Origin: Paludibacter sp. 47-17
GTDB lineage: Bacteria; Bacteroidota; Bacteroidia; Bacteroidales; Paludibacteraceae
Direction: 5' to 3'
DNA: 64,000 bases
NCBI GenBank assembly: GCA_001898935.1
Contig: MKVT01000020.1
Coordinates: forward strand, 248,001-312,000
Shown piece by piece: positions 18,245-26,910 of this stretch (position 1 is the first letter of the stretch; each line of letters starts with the position of its first letter). The notes under the pieces were generated by a model. The model had not been told where the DNA came from. It saw only the letters and a list, made by a program, of their open reading frames with translations, and searched no databases. A program made the translations under genes and the position numbers.

Positions 18245-20896
18245 ATGAAAAAAGCACTTTTCTTTCTATTTTTACTGGCCGGTACTGCGGTAGCTCAGAT
18301 CGATCCGTATTTACCCGATCCGAATCCTCCGGCGGTTTTGCCCGGTTATAAACTGGTATGGTCCGATGAATTCAATGCAACCGGGAAACCTTCGTCGGCC
18401 GATTGGAGTTACGAAACCGGGTTTGTACGCAACGAGGAGCACCAATGGTATCAGTCGGACAATGCCTCGATGGCCAACGGATCGCTGCGATTGACGGGCC
18501 GGCGCGAGACCTTTAAGAACCCCAATTACGAAGCCGGTAGTTCCGATTGGAAAAAGAACCGTGAGTATGTCAATTATACCTCGGCTTCTATTCATACCCG
18601 GGGCAAAAAATCGTTCCGTTACGGCCGATTTGAAATCCGTGCCAAAATACCGGCTGTAACGGGGGCGTGGCCGGCAATCTGGACCCTGGGCGACTGGGGC
18701 GAATGGCCTACCAACGGCGAGATCGATATTATGGAATATTACGGCGATGGTATCCTGGCCAATGCCGCCTGGGGATCGGCCACCCGCTGGCAGGGGGTTT
18801 GGGATTCGAGCAAGAAACCGATGTCGCATTTCAAGGGTAAAGATCCGGATTGGGCGAATAAATACCATATATGGGTTATGGACTGGACGCCCGAGTTTAT
18901 TAAGATTTACCTCGATGGCGAATTGCTGAATACGATCGAAACTGCTAAAACGCTGAATAATGACGGTTCAAATCCGTTTACCAGCCGTAATCATCATATC
19001 TTATTGAATTTAGCGCTTGGAGGTGTCAACGGGGGCGATCCGTCGAAACCGGCTTATCCGATTACTTATTATGTCGATTATGTGCGGGTGTATCAACCCG
19101 ATGCTGCATTTTCCATTGGGTTTGCCCCGCTGGATGCTCAGGCCAACCTGGCACCCGATCCGGAGTGCAATGCAGCATCGCCGGCCGGCGAGGGAACCCG
19201 CTTGCGAAACCGCAATCCGCTCCGGGTTTTTTCGGGCAGTTATTGTGGCGAAGTACAGGACGGAACCTATGCCCAGCTCATCGACTGGACTCCCGGGCTC
19301 AGCTACCGGGTAAGAGCTATGGTCAATGTAAAGGATACGGGTGCGGTGTTGGGCGTGAACGGACTGGGGGCGAATGCCGATTTTATCCACCGGATTGAAT
19401 TTCAACCCGGCGCGTGGCAACAGGTCGATTTTGAATTTCAGGCCCCGGCTACTGCCGGTGCCGGAGGAGGTGTTTTCTTTAAAGGTGCTTCGGGCTCGTT
19501 GATCGACAATGTGGAAGTGTATCAGAATACAAAGTCGTTTCAGCATATCTCGCATTCGATGCTTTCGTTTACCAACTCGACCCGGGAGCTGGTTTTCCGT
19601 GTTACCGCCCGCGGACAGTCGGGTAACCTCCTGCTTACAGCTCCGGCAGGTATAACGCTGAGCCGGCAGTCGGTTACGGCCGAAGAGGCGCTGGCCGGAG
19701 CTTATGTGACCGCCCGGTACGATGCCTCGACTCCCGTTAACGGGCAGCCGGTTCGGATTTTATCGACCCTGGGAACGCACGAGATCACCGTGTATGCCCG
19801 TGCCGACCGCGAATCGTCGGCCAATTTAATTGGGTATTGGGATGCACAGGGTAGCACAGGGGCAGGTTCGGAACCCGATAAGGCTGGATGGCTGGCCAAT
19901 GGGTCGGTCGTCTGGCGACAAGCGAATGCTACGGCCGACGTCCGGTTTACCGATCAAACCAGTACGGGAAGCTATGTTTTTAATGGTGAAAAATGGAGTG
20001 GCCGTGTTTTGCACCTGCGCTGGGATGGTTCCCTGGCACCGGAAAAGTACTTTGCCTATCCGGTCGACCTCTACAAGGGGAGGTATTATACCGTAGGCGG
20101 ATTATATGCCTGGCAGGCCAACGGAGGCGAGTACAGTGTGTACAGTATTGGTATCAATCCGGCATCCGACAACAGCGGGACTTCGGTGTTTTCGCACCAC
20201 GCCACGTTATGGAAACAGGATAAATTCAAACTTTTCGATTTCCGTCGGGTATTTACAGTACCCGAAGATGGTCGCTATTTCCTTACGTTTACCAATACTT
20301 CGGCCATTATGGGCGGTGTTGCAGGACTTGAAATAAGAGAAGGCATCCGTTTGCCGGCCGAACTTACCGTATTGCCGCTTTCCCTGCTGTTCAACGAGTC
20401 GAATAAAACCCGTACCATTGCCATCACCGGTAAGTATATCCACGACGACATCAGCCTGACTGCTCCGGCAGGTATAACGCTGAGCCGGCCGGTGGTGACT
20501 TCCGACGATATTAATTCGGGGGTAGTGACTCTTACTGCCAGTTTCGACGGTTCGAGAAGTTTTACGAATGAATCCATCGAGCTGGTGAGTGGCGATATAC
20601 GCCGTAGTATTTCGGTTACCGCTACAGAATTCCCTACTTCGGTTGCTGCGCCGTGGCTCCACGATGTGAAGGCCGCTTTCGACCGGGGAGTGCTTCAGGT
20701 TGCTGCCGGGAATGCCGGAGACCGGCCCCTTACCCTCGAGTTGTTTACCCTGCAGGGCAATCTTATTTTCAATGAAAAACTGGATGGGATGTTGTTCCGT
20801 TCGCCGCGTAGTTTCGAACCGGGTGCCTATCTGCTGCGCATCAGTTCCGAAAAAGGCTCGGTGGTGCGTAAAGTGCTTAATTCGTCGGCTTACTAG
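18245..20896 (+). CDS. Secreted GH16 endo-beta-glucanase (laminarinase-like) with duplicated domain and T9SS tail
   Basis: An 883-residue exported enzyme: signal peptide (1-17), GH16 jelly roll (about 30-280) with the catalytic GEIDIME motif (nucleophile Glu159, Asp161, acid/base Glu164), a CBM-like beta-sandwich (about 285-430), a BACON-like domain (about 435-520), another CBM-like module (about 530-700), a second copy of the BACON-like domain (about 705-795), and a T9SS-type C-terminal domain (LELFTLQGNLIF ... FEPGAYLLRIS). Beta-1,3- or mixed-linkage glucan is the likely substrate by family. The two BACON-like copies both contain the APAGITLSR segment. Monocistronic, 108 nt after the GH123-like gene. 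Confidence 0.93.
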   Translation: MKKALFFLFLLAGTAVAQIDPYLPDPNPPAVLPGYKLVWSDEFNATGKPSSADWSYETGFVRNEEHQWYQSDNASMANGSLRLTGRRETFKNPNYEAGSSDWKKNREYVNYTSASIHTRGKKSFRYGRFEIRAKIPAVTGAWPAIWTLGDWGEWPTNGEIDIMEYYGDGILANAAWGSATRWQGVWDSSKKPMSHFKGKDPDWANKYHIWVMDWTPEFIKIYLDGELLNTIETAKTLNNDGSNPFTSRNHHILLNLALGGVNGGDPSKPAYPITYYVDYVRVYQPDAAFSIGFAPLDAQANLAPDPECNAASPAGEGTRLRNRNPLRVFSGSYCGEVQDGTYAQLIDWTPGLSYRVRAMVNVKDTGAVLGVNGLGANADFIHRIEFQPGAWQQVDFEFQAPATAGAGGGVFFKGASGSLIDNVEVYQNTKSFQHISHSMLSFTNSTRELVFRVTARGQSGNLLLTAPAGITLSRQSVTAEEALAGAYVTARYDASTPVNGQPVRILSTLGTHEITVYARADRESSANLIGYWDAQGSTGAGSEPDKAGWLANGSVVWRQANATADVRFTDQTSTGSYVFNGEKWSGRVLHLRWDGSLAPEKYFAYPVDLYKGRYYTVGGLYAWQANGGEYSVYSIGINPASDNSGTSVFSHHATLWKQDKFKLFDFRRVFTVPEDGRYFLTFTNTSAIMGGVAGLEIREGIRLPAELTVLPLSLLFNESNKTRTIAITGKYIHDDISLTAPAGITLSRPVVTSDDINSGVVTLTASFDGSRSFTNESIELVSGDIRRSISVTATEFPTSVAAPWLHDVKAAFDRGVLQVAAGNAGDRPLTLELFTLQGNLIFNEKLDGMLFRSPRSFEPGAYLLRISSEKGSVVRKVLNSSAY
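19640..19667 (+). repeat. Direct repeat copy 1 (28 nt) in the GH16 gene
   Basis: Identical over 28 nt to 20462-20489, 822 nt downstream and in the same frame; encodes APAGITLSR of the first BACON-like domain. Confidence 0.9.
20462..20489 (+). repeat. Direct repeat copy 2 (28 nt) in the GH16 gene
   Basis: Second exact copy of 19640-19667, in the second BACON-like domain. Confidence 0.9.
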
Positions 20897-20919
20897 CTCG
20901 TAATCCGGATTAAATTAAG

Positions 20920-20927
20920 TACTTTTG
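20920..20927 (+). promoter_or_regulatory. Putative -7 element for the DUF3467 gene
   Basis: TACTTTTG fits TAnnTTTG, 26 nt before ATG 20953. Confidence 0.4.
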
Positions 20928-20952
20928 CAGGTAATACTTAAAAAACAACTGT

Positions 20953-21258
20953 ATGGACCAGAAAAATCAAAACCAGCTTAACATTGAACTATCTCCCGAA
21001 GTAGCCGAAGGAATTTATTCCAACCTGGCTATTATTTCCCATTCGACTTCCGAATTTGTGCTCGATTTCATCCGGTTAATGCCGGGTACGCCCAAGGCAA
21101 ACGTAAAATCACGCATCATTCTGACTCCTGAACACGCAAAACGGTTATTGTTCGCTTTGCAGGATAATATTGCCAAGTTTGAAGCTCAGAACGGAAAAAT
21201 ACGCATCCCCGACAATTCGATGTTGCCTCCGGTACCTACCGGATTTGGCGAAGCATAA
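20953..21258 (+). CDS. DUF3467 domain protein
   Basis: A small cytoplasmic protein of 101 residues of the DUF3467 family, recognised by LNIELSPEVAEGIYSNLAIISHS, EFVLDFIRLMPG and the PEHAKRLLFALQDNI helix. Its function is not established. It has its own -7 element and is followed by a decayed gene on the opposite strand. Confidence 0.88.
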   Translation: MDQKNQNQLNIELSPEVAEGIYSNLAIISHSTSEFVLDFIRLMPGTPKANVKSRIILTPEHAKRLLFALQDNIAKFEAQNGKIRIPDNSMLPPVPTGFGEA

Positions 21259-21266
21259 GCATCGCC

Positions 21267-21500
21267 TTATTCCACTTTAAAATAACCGGTGTCCCTCACT
21301 ATTGTTCCGTGGCTGGTAAGGCCCTCGAAGTGAACGTTGGCGCGGATCGCCGTGCAGCCGGCTTTGAGCTCCGATGGTGTTGCAAGCCGGAATCATCGGA
21401 TGCCCGTTGCATAGACAAGGGTATCGGACCGGCGAGCCTGTACCCTGAAAGAGGGCTTCCGGTAGATCTTTACCGTAATAGTCCGGAAGTATCCGAAGAT
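21267..21500 (-). pseudogene. Degenerate remnant of the 3' end of an unrecognised gene
   Basis: The minus strand from 21500 to 21267 is one frame of 78 codons interrupted by a single TGA at 21393-21395 and closed by TAA at 21267-21269. The translation is protein-like: GYFRTITVKIYRK ... SDTLVYATGIR, stop, FRLATPSELKAG ... NVHFEGLTSHGTIVRDTGYFKVE. A TAA at 21501-21503 closes it upstream and there is no start codon, so it looks like the C-terminal part of a gene that has lost its 5' end. I do not recognise the family. Two alternative short frames here (21277-21507 minus, 21309-21518 plus) have unconvincing composition. Confidence 0.45.
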
Positions 21501-21527
21501 TTAACAAATTATTTTTAATCGCAACTA

Positions 21528-21558
21528 TTTGGTAATATGAAGAATTGCAGTATCTTTG
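21528..21558 (+). promoter_or_regulatory. Consensus Bacteroidota promoter of the rplM operon
   Basis: Exact TTTG (21528-21531), 19-nt spacer, TATCTTTG (21551-21558). Predicted start about 21565, giving a leader of about 135 nt before rplM. Confidence 0.8.
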
Positions 21559-21564
21559 CAGTCC

Positions 21565-21699
21565 GTTTATTATCCCAGTGTAAAAGTTGGATTTTTACGA
21601 ACAGAAGGTATTGAATTTGTGCCGATTAGCCTCTTTCAAATTCACTATTCCTGCGGTAAAAAACAACAGGTATTAATCAAAAATAATAAATTATTTAAA
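21565..21699 (+). promoter_or_regulatory. Candidate ribosomal-protein leader of rplM-rpsI
   Basis: A long leader of about 135 nt with two hairpins: GTAAAA at 21580-21585 pairs with 21593-21598, and TGAATTTG at 21612-21619 pairs perfectly with 21637-21644 (17-nt loop). L13 is known to autoregulate its operon in E. coli, so a similar role is possible here, but this is inference. A longer frame (from 21556) crosses it but does not resemble L13 upstream of 21700. Confidence 0.45.
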
Positions 21700-22155
21700 G
21701 TGGATACGTTAAGTTATAAGACCATTTCTGCGAATAAAGCAACGGCGCAGAAAGAATGGGTAGTGGTGGATGCTACCGACCTGGTGTTGGGACGTATGGG
21801 CTCTAAAGTCGCTAAATTACTGCGCGGCAAATACAAACCCAGCTACACCCCACACGTTGATTGCGGCGATAATGTGATCATTATCAATGCTGAAAAAGTA
21901 CAATTGACCGGTATGAAATGGACCGATCGCGTTTATCTTCGCCACACCGGTTATCCCGGCGGTCAGCGCGAGATTACTCCTGCAAAGTTGATGGCAAAAA
22001 GTCCTGAAAAACTGATTAAAAAGGTGGTTAAGGGTATGTTGCCCAAGAATAAATTAGGAGCTCAGTTGTTAGGCAACCTGTATGTATTTGCTGGTGCCGA
22101 ACACGATAAAGAAGCCCAGCAGCCAAAAACAATCGATTTAAACGCACTTAAATAA
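21700..22155 (+). CDS. rplM: 50S ribosomal protein L13, GTG start
   Basis: A 151-residue L13 (uL13). Bacteroidales L13 begins MDTLSYKTISANKAT, which here is read from GTG 21700; no ATG exists at that position, and the upstream frame from 21556 lies in the leader. Conserved WVVVDATDLVLGRMGSKVA and GYPGGQRE segments are present. L13 is an early-assembling 23S rRNA-binding protein. rpsI starts 5 nt after its stop, the universal L13-S9 pair. The GTG start may damp translation and fits a feedback-controlled leader. Confidence 0.96.
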   Translation: MDTLSYKTISANKATAQKEWVVVDATDLVLGRMGSKVAKLLRGKYKPSYTPHVDCGDNVIIINAEKVQLTGMKWTDRVYLRHTGYPGGQREITPAKLMAKSPEKLIKKVVKGMLPKNKLGAQLLGNLYVFAGAEHDKEAQQPKTIDLNALK

Positions 22156-22160
22156 TCAGT

Positions 22161-22547
22161 ATGGAAGTAGTAAATGCCTTAGGAAGAAGAAAAGCTGCAA
22201 TTGCACGTGTTTTCGTAAGCGAAGGAAAAGGTCAGATCACCATCAACAAACGTGATTTGAGCGTTTATTTTCCATCACCGATGTTGCAGTACATCGTAAC
22301 TCAGCCCCTGGCCAAATTAGGAGTTACCGAAAAGTATGATATCAAAGTTAACCTCGACGGAGGTGGTTTCAAAGGACAGGCCGAAGCGCTTCGTCTGGCT
22401 ATCGCCCGCGCCCTGGTTAAAATTAACCCCGACGACAAGTCGGCCCTGAAATCGGAAGGTTTCATGACACGCGACCCACGCGAAGTGGAACGTAAGAAAT
22501 CGGGTCAGCCCAAAGCACGTAAGAGATTCCAGTTCTCGAAACGTTAA
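22161..22547 (+). CDS. rpsI: 30S ribosomal protein S9
   Basis: A 128-residue S9 (uS9). N-terminal VNALGRRKAAIARV and C-terminal basic tail ending KARKRFQFSKR, whose last Arg contacts P-site tRNA in ribosome structures. Cotranscribed with rplM (5-nt gap) and followed after 95 nt by rpsB. Confidence 0.98.
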   Translation: MEVVNALGRRKAAIARVFVSEGKGQITINKRDLSVYFPSPMLQYIVTQPLAKLGVTEKYDIKVNLDGGGFKGQAEALRLAIARALVKINPDDKSALKSEGFMTRDPREVERKKSGQPKARKRFQFSKR

Positions 22548-22564
22548 TATCAGTTTAGTATCTA

Positions 22565-22606
22565 AATTGCCGGGACTCATAGACACTGGATGGCTACCCG
22601 GGAATT
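22565..22606 (+). promoter_or_regulatory. Hairpin upstream of rpsB, candidate S2 leader element
   Basis: AATTGCCGGG (22565-22574) pairs with CCCGGGAATT (22597-22606) with one G-G mismatch and a 22-nt loop, in the 95-nt gap between rpsI and rpsB. There is no T-run, so it is not an obvious terminator; it ends 37 nt before the rpsB ATG. S2 leaders are known in other bacteria; a match here is not shown. Confidence 0.4.
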
Positions 22607-22642
22607 GATTTTACAGAAAGTAAACAAATTAAAAAACAAAAA

Positions 22643-23479
22643 ATGTCAAGAACTAATTTTGATCAGTTATTAGAAGCAGGTTGCCATTTTGGTCACCTCA
22701 AACGCAAATGGAATCCCGCTATGGCTCCTTATATCTTTATGGAGCGTAACGATATCCACATTATCGACCTTCACAAAACGGTGGTGAAAATCGACGAGGC
22801 AGCTGCTGCCATGAAGTCGATTGCAAAATCGGGTCGTAAAATTTTATTCGTTGCTACTAAAAAACAAGCGAAGGATGTAGTGGCCGACAAGGCTCAGGCT
22901 GTGGGAATGCCGTACATTACCGAGCGCTGGGCAGGGGGTATGCTAACCAACTTCCCTACCATCCGTAAAGCGGTTAAGAAAATGACCACCATCGACAAGA
23001 TGAATACCGATGGTACATTTGATAATATCTCGAAACGCGAAAAACTGCAGATTACCCGGCAGCGTGAAAAACTGGAAAAGAACCTCGGTTCGATTGCCGA
23101 TCTTACCCGTTTGCCTTCGGCTTTGTTCGTTGTGGATGTAATGAAAGAACATATCGCTGTTAAAGAGGCTCAGCGATTGGGTATCCCCGTGTTCGGAATT
23201 GTCGATACCAACTCGAATCCCAATGGTATCGATTTCGTAATCCCGGCCAACGACGACGCGACCAAATCGGTCGACGTAATTCTGTCGGCGCTCGTTGAAG
23301 CTATTCAGGAAGGCCTGGAAGAACGCAAAGTCGAAAAAGTGGATGCCGAAGCGGCAGAAGCGCCTGTTGTGAAGGAACGCAAACACCGCGTTGCCAAACG
23401 TCCGCGTACACAAAAGGAAGACGAAGAGGCGTTGAATGCCAATGTCGTGAAGAAATTCGTGAAAGACGACGAAGAATAA
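22643..23479 (+). CDS. rpsB: 30S ribosomal protein S2
   Basis: A 278-residue S2 (uS2). GCHFGHLKRKWNPAMAPYIF, the WAGGMLTNFPTI motif and IPVFGIVDTNSNP are all typical. It has a lysine/glutamate-rich C-terminal extension of about 50 residues (KHRVAKRPRTQKEDEEALN), seen in Bacteroidota S2. tsf follows after 33 nt, the usual rpsB-tsf pair. Confidence 0.98.
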   Translation: MSRTNFDQLLEAGCHFGHLKRKWNPAMAPYIFMERNDIHIIDLHKTVVKIDEAAAAMKSIAKSGRKILFVATKKQAKDVVADKAQAVGMPYITERWAGGMLTNFPTIRKAVKKMTTIDKMNTDGTFDNISKREKLQITRQREKLEKNLGSIADLTRLPSALFVVDVMKEHIAVKEAQRLGIPVFGIVDTNSNPNGIDFVIPANDDATKSVDVILSALVEAIQEGLEERKVEKVDAEAAEAPVVKERKHRVAKRPRTQKEDEEALNANVVKKFVKDDEE

Positions 23480-23512
23480 TTGTTTTACTAATCGTACTAA
23501 AGATATACTATT

Positions 23513-24331
23513 ATGGCAGTAACAATGGCCGAAATCACCAAACTGCGTACCATGACCGGAGCCGGTATGATGGACTGCAAAAATGCGTTGATTGAAGCAG
23601 AAAATGATTTCGAAAAAGCAGTAGAGATTATTCGTAAAAAGGGACAGGCTGTAGCTGCAAAACGCAGCGATCGCGAAGCTTCGGAAGGTTGCGTACTGGC
23701 AGCGGCCGAAAATGGTTTTGCCGCTATTATCGCCCTGAAGTGTGAAACCGACTTCGTTGCTAAAAATGCCGATTTTATAGCGCTTACAAAAAGCATTCTG
23801 GATGTTGCCATGGCAGCGAAGGCTACTTCGCTCGAGCAGGTAAAAGCGCTCACGCTCGACGGCCGCACAGTTGCCGAGCAGGTAACCGATCGTTCGGGTA
23901 TCACCGGCGAAAAAATGGAACTCGATTTCTACGAATGCGTGGAGGGAGCTTCGGCTGCGGCTTACATTCACCCGGGAAATAAACTCGCTACTGTTACAGC
24001 TTTTGCTGAAGCTGGTATCGACGCTCAGGTGATGCGCGACATCGCTATGCAGGCTGCTGCGATGAACCCGGTTTCGCTCGATCGTACTTCTGTTCCCGAA
24101 AAAGTTATTCAGCAGGAACTGGAAATTGGTCGCGATAAAGCTCGTCAGGAAGGTAAACCCGAAGCAATGCTCGATCGTATCGCCGAAGGTCGTTTGAACA
24201 AGTTCTTCTCTGAATCGACACTGTTGGAGCAGGAGTTCATTAAAGACCCGAAAGTAAAAGTGGCCGATTACCTGAAGGCGAACAAAGCTACCTGTACCGC
24301 TTTCAAACGCGTTACATTGAATCAGGAATAA
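23513..24331 (+). CDS. tsf: Elongation factor Ts
   Basis: A 272-residue EF-Ts, the nucleotide exchange factor of EF-Tu. The N-terminal UBA-like ITKLRTMTGAGMMDCKNALIE, the conserved CETDFVAKN (about 77-85) and YIHPGNKLA are present. ATG 23513 is used; a second in-frame ATG four codons later (23525) would also serve. It is the last gene before a strong terminator. Confidence 0.98.
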   Translation: MAVTMAEITKLRTMTGAGMMDCKNALIEAENDFEKAVEIIRKKGQAVAAKRSDREASEGCVLAAAENGFAAIIALKCETDFVAKNADFIALTKSILDVAMAAKATSLEQVKALTLDGRTVAEQVTDRSGITGEKMELDFYECVEGASAAAYIHPGNKLATVTAFAEAGIDAQVMRDIAMQAAAMNPVSLDRTSVPEKVIQQELEIGRDKARQEGKPEAMLDRIAEGRLNKFFSESTLLEQEFIKDPKVKVADYLKANKATCTAFKRVTLNQE

Positions 24332-24359
24332 TTTTCGTTCCGAATACCCTTATATTGAG

Positions 24360-24391
24360 AACCTCCCGGATTCACGTTCGGGAGGTTTTTT
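24360..24391 (+). terminator. Intrinsic terminator after tsf
   Basis: Nine-bp stem (24360-24368 with 24379-24387) followed by a T-run to 24391. Confidence 0.9.
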
Positions 24392-24471
24392 AACTTTTTA
24401 ATATTTTTACCCGCTGAAGCTGAATGCTTCAGATTTTATTCATGTGTTTATCCTCCGGATATAAAAAACCA

Positions 24472-25788
24472 ATGGGAAATATTGTAGCAATAGTTGGACG
24501 CCCCAATGTCGGCAAATCGACCTTGTTCAACCGGCTTACTCAAAGCCGCCGGGCAATTGTGAACGAACAAGCGGGAACTACCCGCGATCGCCAGTATGGC
24601 AAGTGTGAATGGATCGGACGCGAATTCTCCGTGATCGACACCGGCGGGTGGGTGAGCAATTCGTCGGATGTGTTTGAGGAAGAGATCAAGCGGCATGTTT
24701 CGATTGCTATGGAAGAAGCCGATCTGGTGCTTTTTCTGGTCGATGCCCAGAATGGAATTACCGATCTCGACGAGGAAGTGGCTTCGTTGCTGCGCCGCAG
24801 TAAAAAGCAGGTGATGCTGGTTTCCAACAAGACCGATACCTTTGATATGCAGTATACCGCTGCTGAATTTTACAAGCTCGGGATGGGCGATCCGTTTATG
24901 ATCTCGGCCATCAACGGGCTCGGTTCGGGCGAATTGCTCGATACGATCGTGGAAAGGCTGGGCGAAGAACCTCCTGCCGATGAATATGAAGATACATTGC
25001 CGCGCTTTGCCGTGGTGGGACGTCCGAACGCGGGGAAATCGTCGATCGTGAACGCCTTTATGGGCGAGGACCGGTCGATCGTAACCGATATAGCGGGAAC
25101 CACGCGTGATTCGATCTATACCCGTTTCAATAAGTTTGGTCACGACTTCTACCTGGTCGATACGGCCGGGATCCGTAAAAAAGCGAAAGTGCACGAAGAC
25201 CTGGAATATTACTCTGTCGTACGGTCGATACGCGCTATCGAGAACTCCGATGTTTGTATTCTGATGGTTGATGCCACTCGTGGAGTCGAAAGCCAGGATA
25301 TGAATATCTTCTCGCTTATTCAGAAAAATAAGAAAGGATTGGTGGTTGCCGTTAATAAATGGGACCTGGTGGAAAACAAACAGACCAATGATGCTAAAAA
25401 ATTTGAGGATATGATTCGGGAACGGTTCGCTCCTTTTGTCGATTTCCCCGTCATTTTTACCTCGGCCGTCACCAAGCAACGAATCCTGAAAGTGGTGGAT
25501 GCGGCGGCAATGGTGTTCGAGAACCGCAAACGGAAGGTGCCTACCTCCAAACTCAACGAGTACATGCTGCCCCTTATCGAAAATTATCCTCCGCCCGCGT
25601 TAAAAGGCAAATACATTAAAATAAAATATGTTACCCAGTTGCCCGATACCTACGTGCCTACGTTTATCTTTTTTGCCAACTTACCGCAATACGTAAAAGA
25701 TCCGTACAAACGATTCCTGGAGAATAAAATCCGTGCAAAATGGGAGTTTACCGGTACGCCGATACAGGTGTTTATCCGGAATAAGTAG
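24472..25788 (+). CDS. der: Ribosome biogenesis GTPase Der (EngA)
   Basis: A 438-residue protein with two tandem GTPase domains and a C-terminal KH-like domain, the hallmark of Der. P-loops are GRPNVGKS (first domain, about 9-16) and GRPNAGKS (second, about 182-189), each followed by DTGG/DTAG and NKTD/NKWD motifs. Der acts in 50S subunit assembly. ATG 24472 is chosen because [16 protein letters not shown] is the usual N terminus; an ATG at 24424 would add 16 atypical residues. It ends at a shared terminator with mnmA. Confidence 0.97.
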   Translation: MGNIVAIVGRPNVGKSTLFNRLTQSRRAIVNEQAGTTRDRQYGKCEWIGREFSVIDTGGWVSNSSDVFEEEIKRHVSIAMEEADLVLFLVDAQNGITDLDEEVASLLRRSKKQVMLVSNKTDTFDMQYTAAEFYKLGMGDPFMISAINGLGSGELLDTIVERLGEEPPADEYEDTLPRFAVVGRPNAGKSSIVNAFMGEDRSIVTDIAGTTRDSIYTRFNKFGHDFYLVDTAGIRKKAKVHEDLEYYSVVRSIRAIENSDVCILMVDATRGVESQDMNIFSLIQKNKKGLVVAVNKWDLVENKQTNDAKKFEDMIRERFAPFVDFPVIFTSAVTKQRILKVVDAAAMVFENRKRKVPTSKLNEYMLPLIENYPPPALKGKYIKIKYVTQLPDTYVPTFIFFANLPQYVKDPYKRFLENKIRAKWEFTGTPIQVFIRNK

Positions 25789-25797
25789 TAATGCCGG

Positions 25798-25851
25798 GAG
25801 CCGGGCCAGGGGCATCTCATCGATACCCCTGGCCCGGCTCTTGTTTTTTTG
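25798..25851. terminator. Bidirectional terminator between der and mnmA
   Basis: Perfect 15-bp stem (25798-25812 with 25826-25840), then a T-run on plus to 25850; it lies between convergent genes. Confidence 0.9.
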
Positions 25852-25854
25852 ATT

Positions 25855-26910
25855 CTAACCAATTTCCCCGCTCCCGATGCAAATCCGGTGATCTTTGTCG
25901 TAAATCACTCCGAACTGCCCCGGTGCTATGCCCTGTAATGATTCCGACGAGTGAACACGATAACCGGACGACGTTTTTACAATGGTGCCCCGGGTAAACT
26001 CCGGGGTATGCCTTATTTTAAACGTGATTTCGGTTCCGGTATCCTGCCAGGGATCTTCGGTGATGAAATGAAAATTGCTCATCGTAAAGCTATCGCCATA
26101 AGCAGCCGCAACATCATATCCACGCGATGCCCATACAATATTGGCTTCGATATCTTTACGAATCACGTACCAGGGACCGCCCGACAATCCCAATCCTTTC
26201 CGCTGTCCTACCGTGTGAAACCAGTAACCTTTATGTTTCCCCAGCACTTTCCCGGTCTCAAACTCGACAACCGGCCCCTCTTTTTCGCCCAGGTAACGGC
26301 GGATGAAATCGTTGTAATTCACTTTTCCTAAAAAACAAATGCCCTGACTGTCCTGCCGCCGGGCACTGGGTAGTCCGGCTTTCAGCGCCAAGTCCCTCAC
26401 CTCGTTCTTCATCAGCCTACCCAGTGGAAACATCAGTTTAGACACCTGCAAATGATCGATCTGGGCCAGAAAATCGGTCTGGTCTTTCACCGGATCTATG
26501 GCGGTGGCCAGGTAAGTCTTCCCCTTTGCTTCAATTGTATGTGCATAATGCCCTGTCGCGGTTTTATCAAACTGGTAACCCACCCGTTCTTCAAACACTC
26601 CAAACTTAATCAGCTTATTACACATCACGTCGGGATTGGGAGTAAATCCCTTCCGTACCTTATCGATGGTGTAGGCTACTACATTATCCCAGTAATCCTT
26701 GTGTAAATCGATGATTTCCAACTTACAACCGTACTTCCGGGCGATGAGCGAGGCCATTTCGATATCTTCTTCCGAACTGCAATGCAGCAATTCGTCGTCG
26801 TCCATCCCAATTTTTATATAAAACAAGGTGGGATTGTAGCCGGCTTCCTTCAGAAGATGTACCACTACCGAACTATCCACTCCGCCCGATAATAAACTTG
26901 CTATATTCAT
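25855..26910 (-). CDS. mnmA: tRNA-specific 2-thiouridylase MnmA
   Basis: A 351-residue PP-loop enzyme that adds sulfur to U34 of tRNA Lys, Glu and Gln. The ATP-binding SGGVDSS is at 8-14 and the two catalytic cysteines are Cys97 ([10 protein letters not shown]) and Cys192 (GICFLGK). Its ATG shares one base (TGATG) with the stop of the response regulator gene upstream, so translation is probably coupled. It is the last gene of the minus-strand run that starts with the T9SS genes; no functional link to secretion is known. Confidence 0.95.
   Translation of the reverse strand: MNIASLLSGGVDSSVVVHLLKEAGYNPTLFYIKIGMDDDELLHCSSEEDIEMASLIARKYGCKLEIIDLHKDYWDNVVAYTIDKVRKGFTPNPDVMCNKLIKFGVFEERVGYQFDKTATGHYAHTIEAKGKTYLATAIDPVKDQTDFLAQIDHLQVSKLMFPLGRLMKNEVRDLALKAGLPSARRQDSQGICFLGKVNYNDFIRRYLGEKEGPVVEFETGKVLGKHKGYWFHTVGQRKGLGLSGGPWYVIRKDIEANIVWASRGYDVAAAYGDSFTMSNFHFITEDPWQDTGTEITFKIRHTPEFTRGTIVKTSSGYRVHSSESLQGIAPGQFGVIYDKDHRICIGSGEIG

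Noticed and set aside
5889-20896. Polysaccharide utilisation locus
   Set aside because: No SusC/SusD pair, and the glycosidase genes are separated by unrelated metabolic genes.
21277-21518. Short frames 21277-21507 (minus) and 21309-21518 (plus) as genes
   Set aside because: Odd composition; the third frame (21267-21500, minus) is much more protein-like.
22943-23971. 342-residue minus-strand frame
   Set aside because: It is antisense to rpsB and tsf.
24448-25479. 343-residue minus-strand frame
   Set aside because: It is antisense to der.
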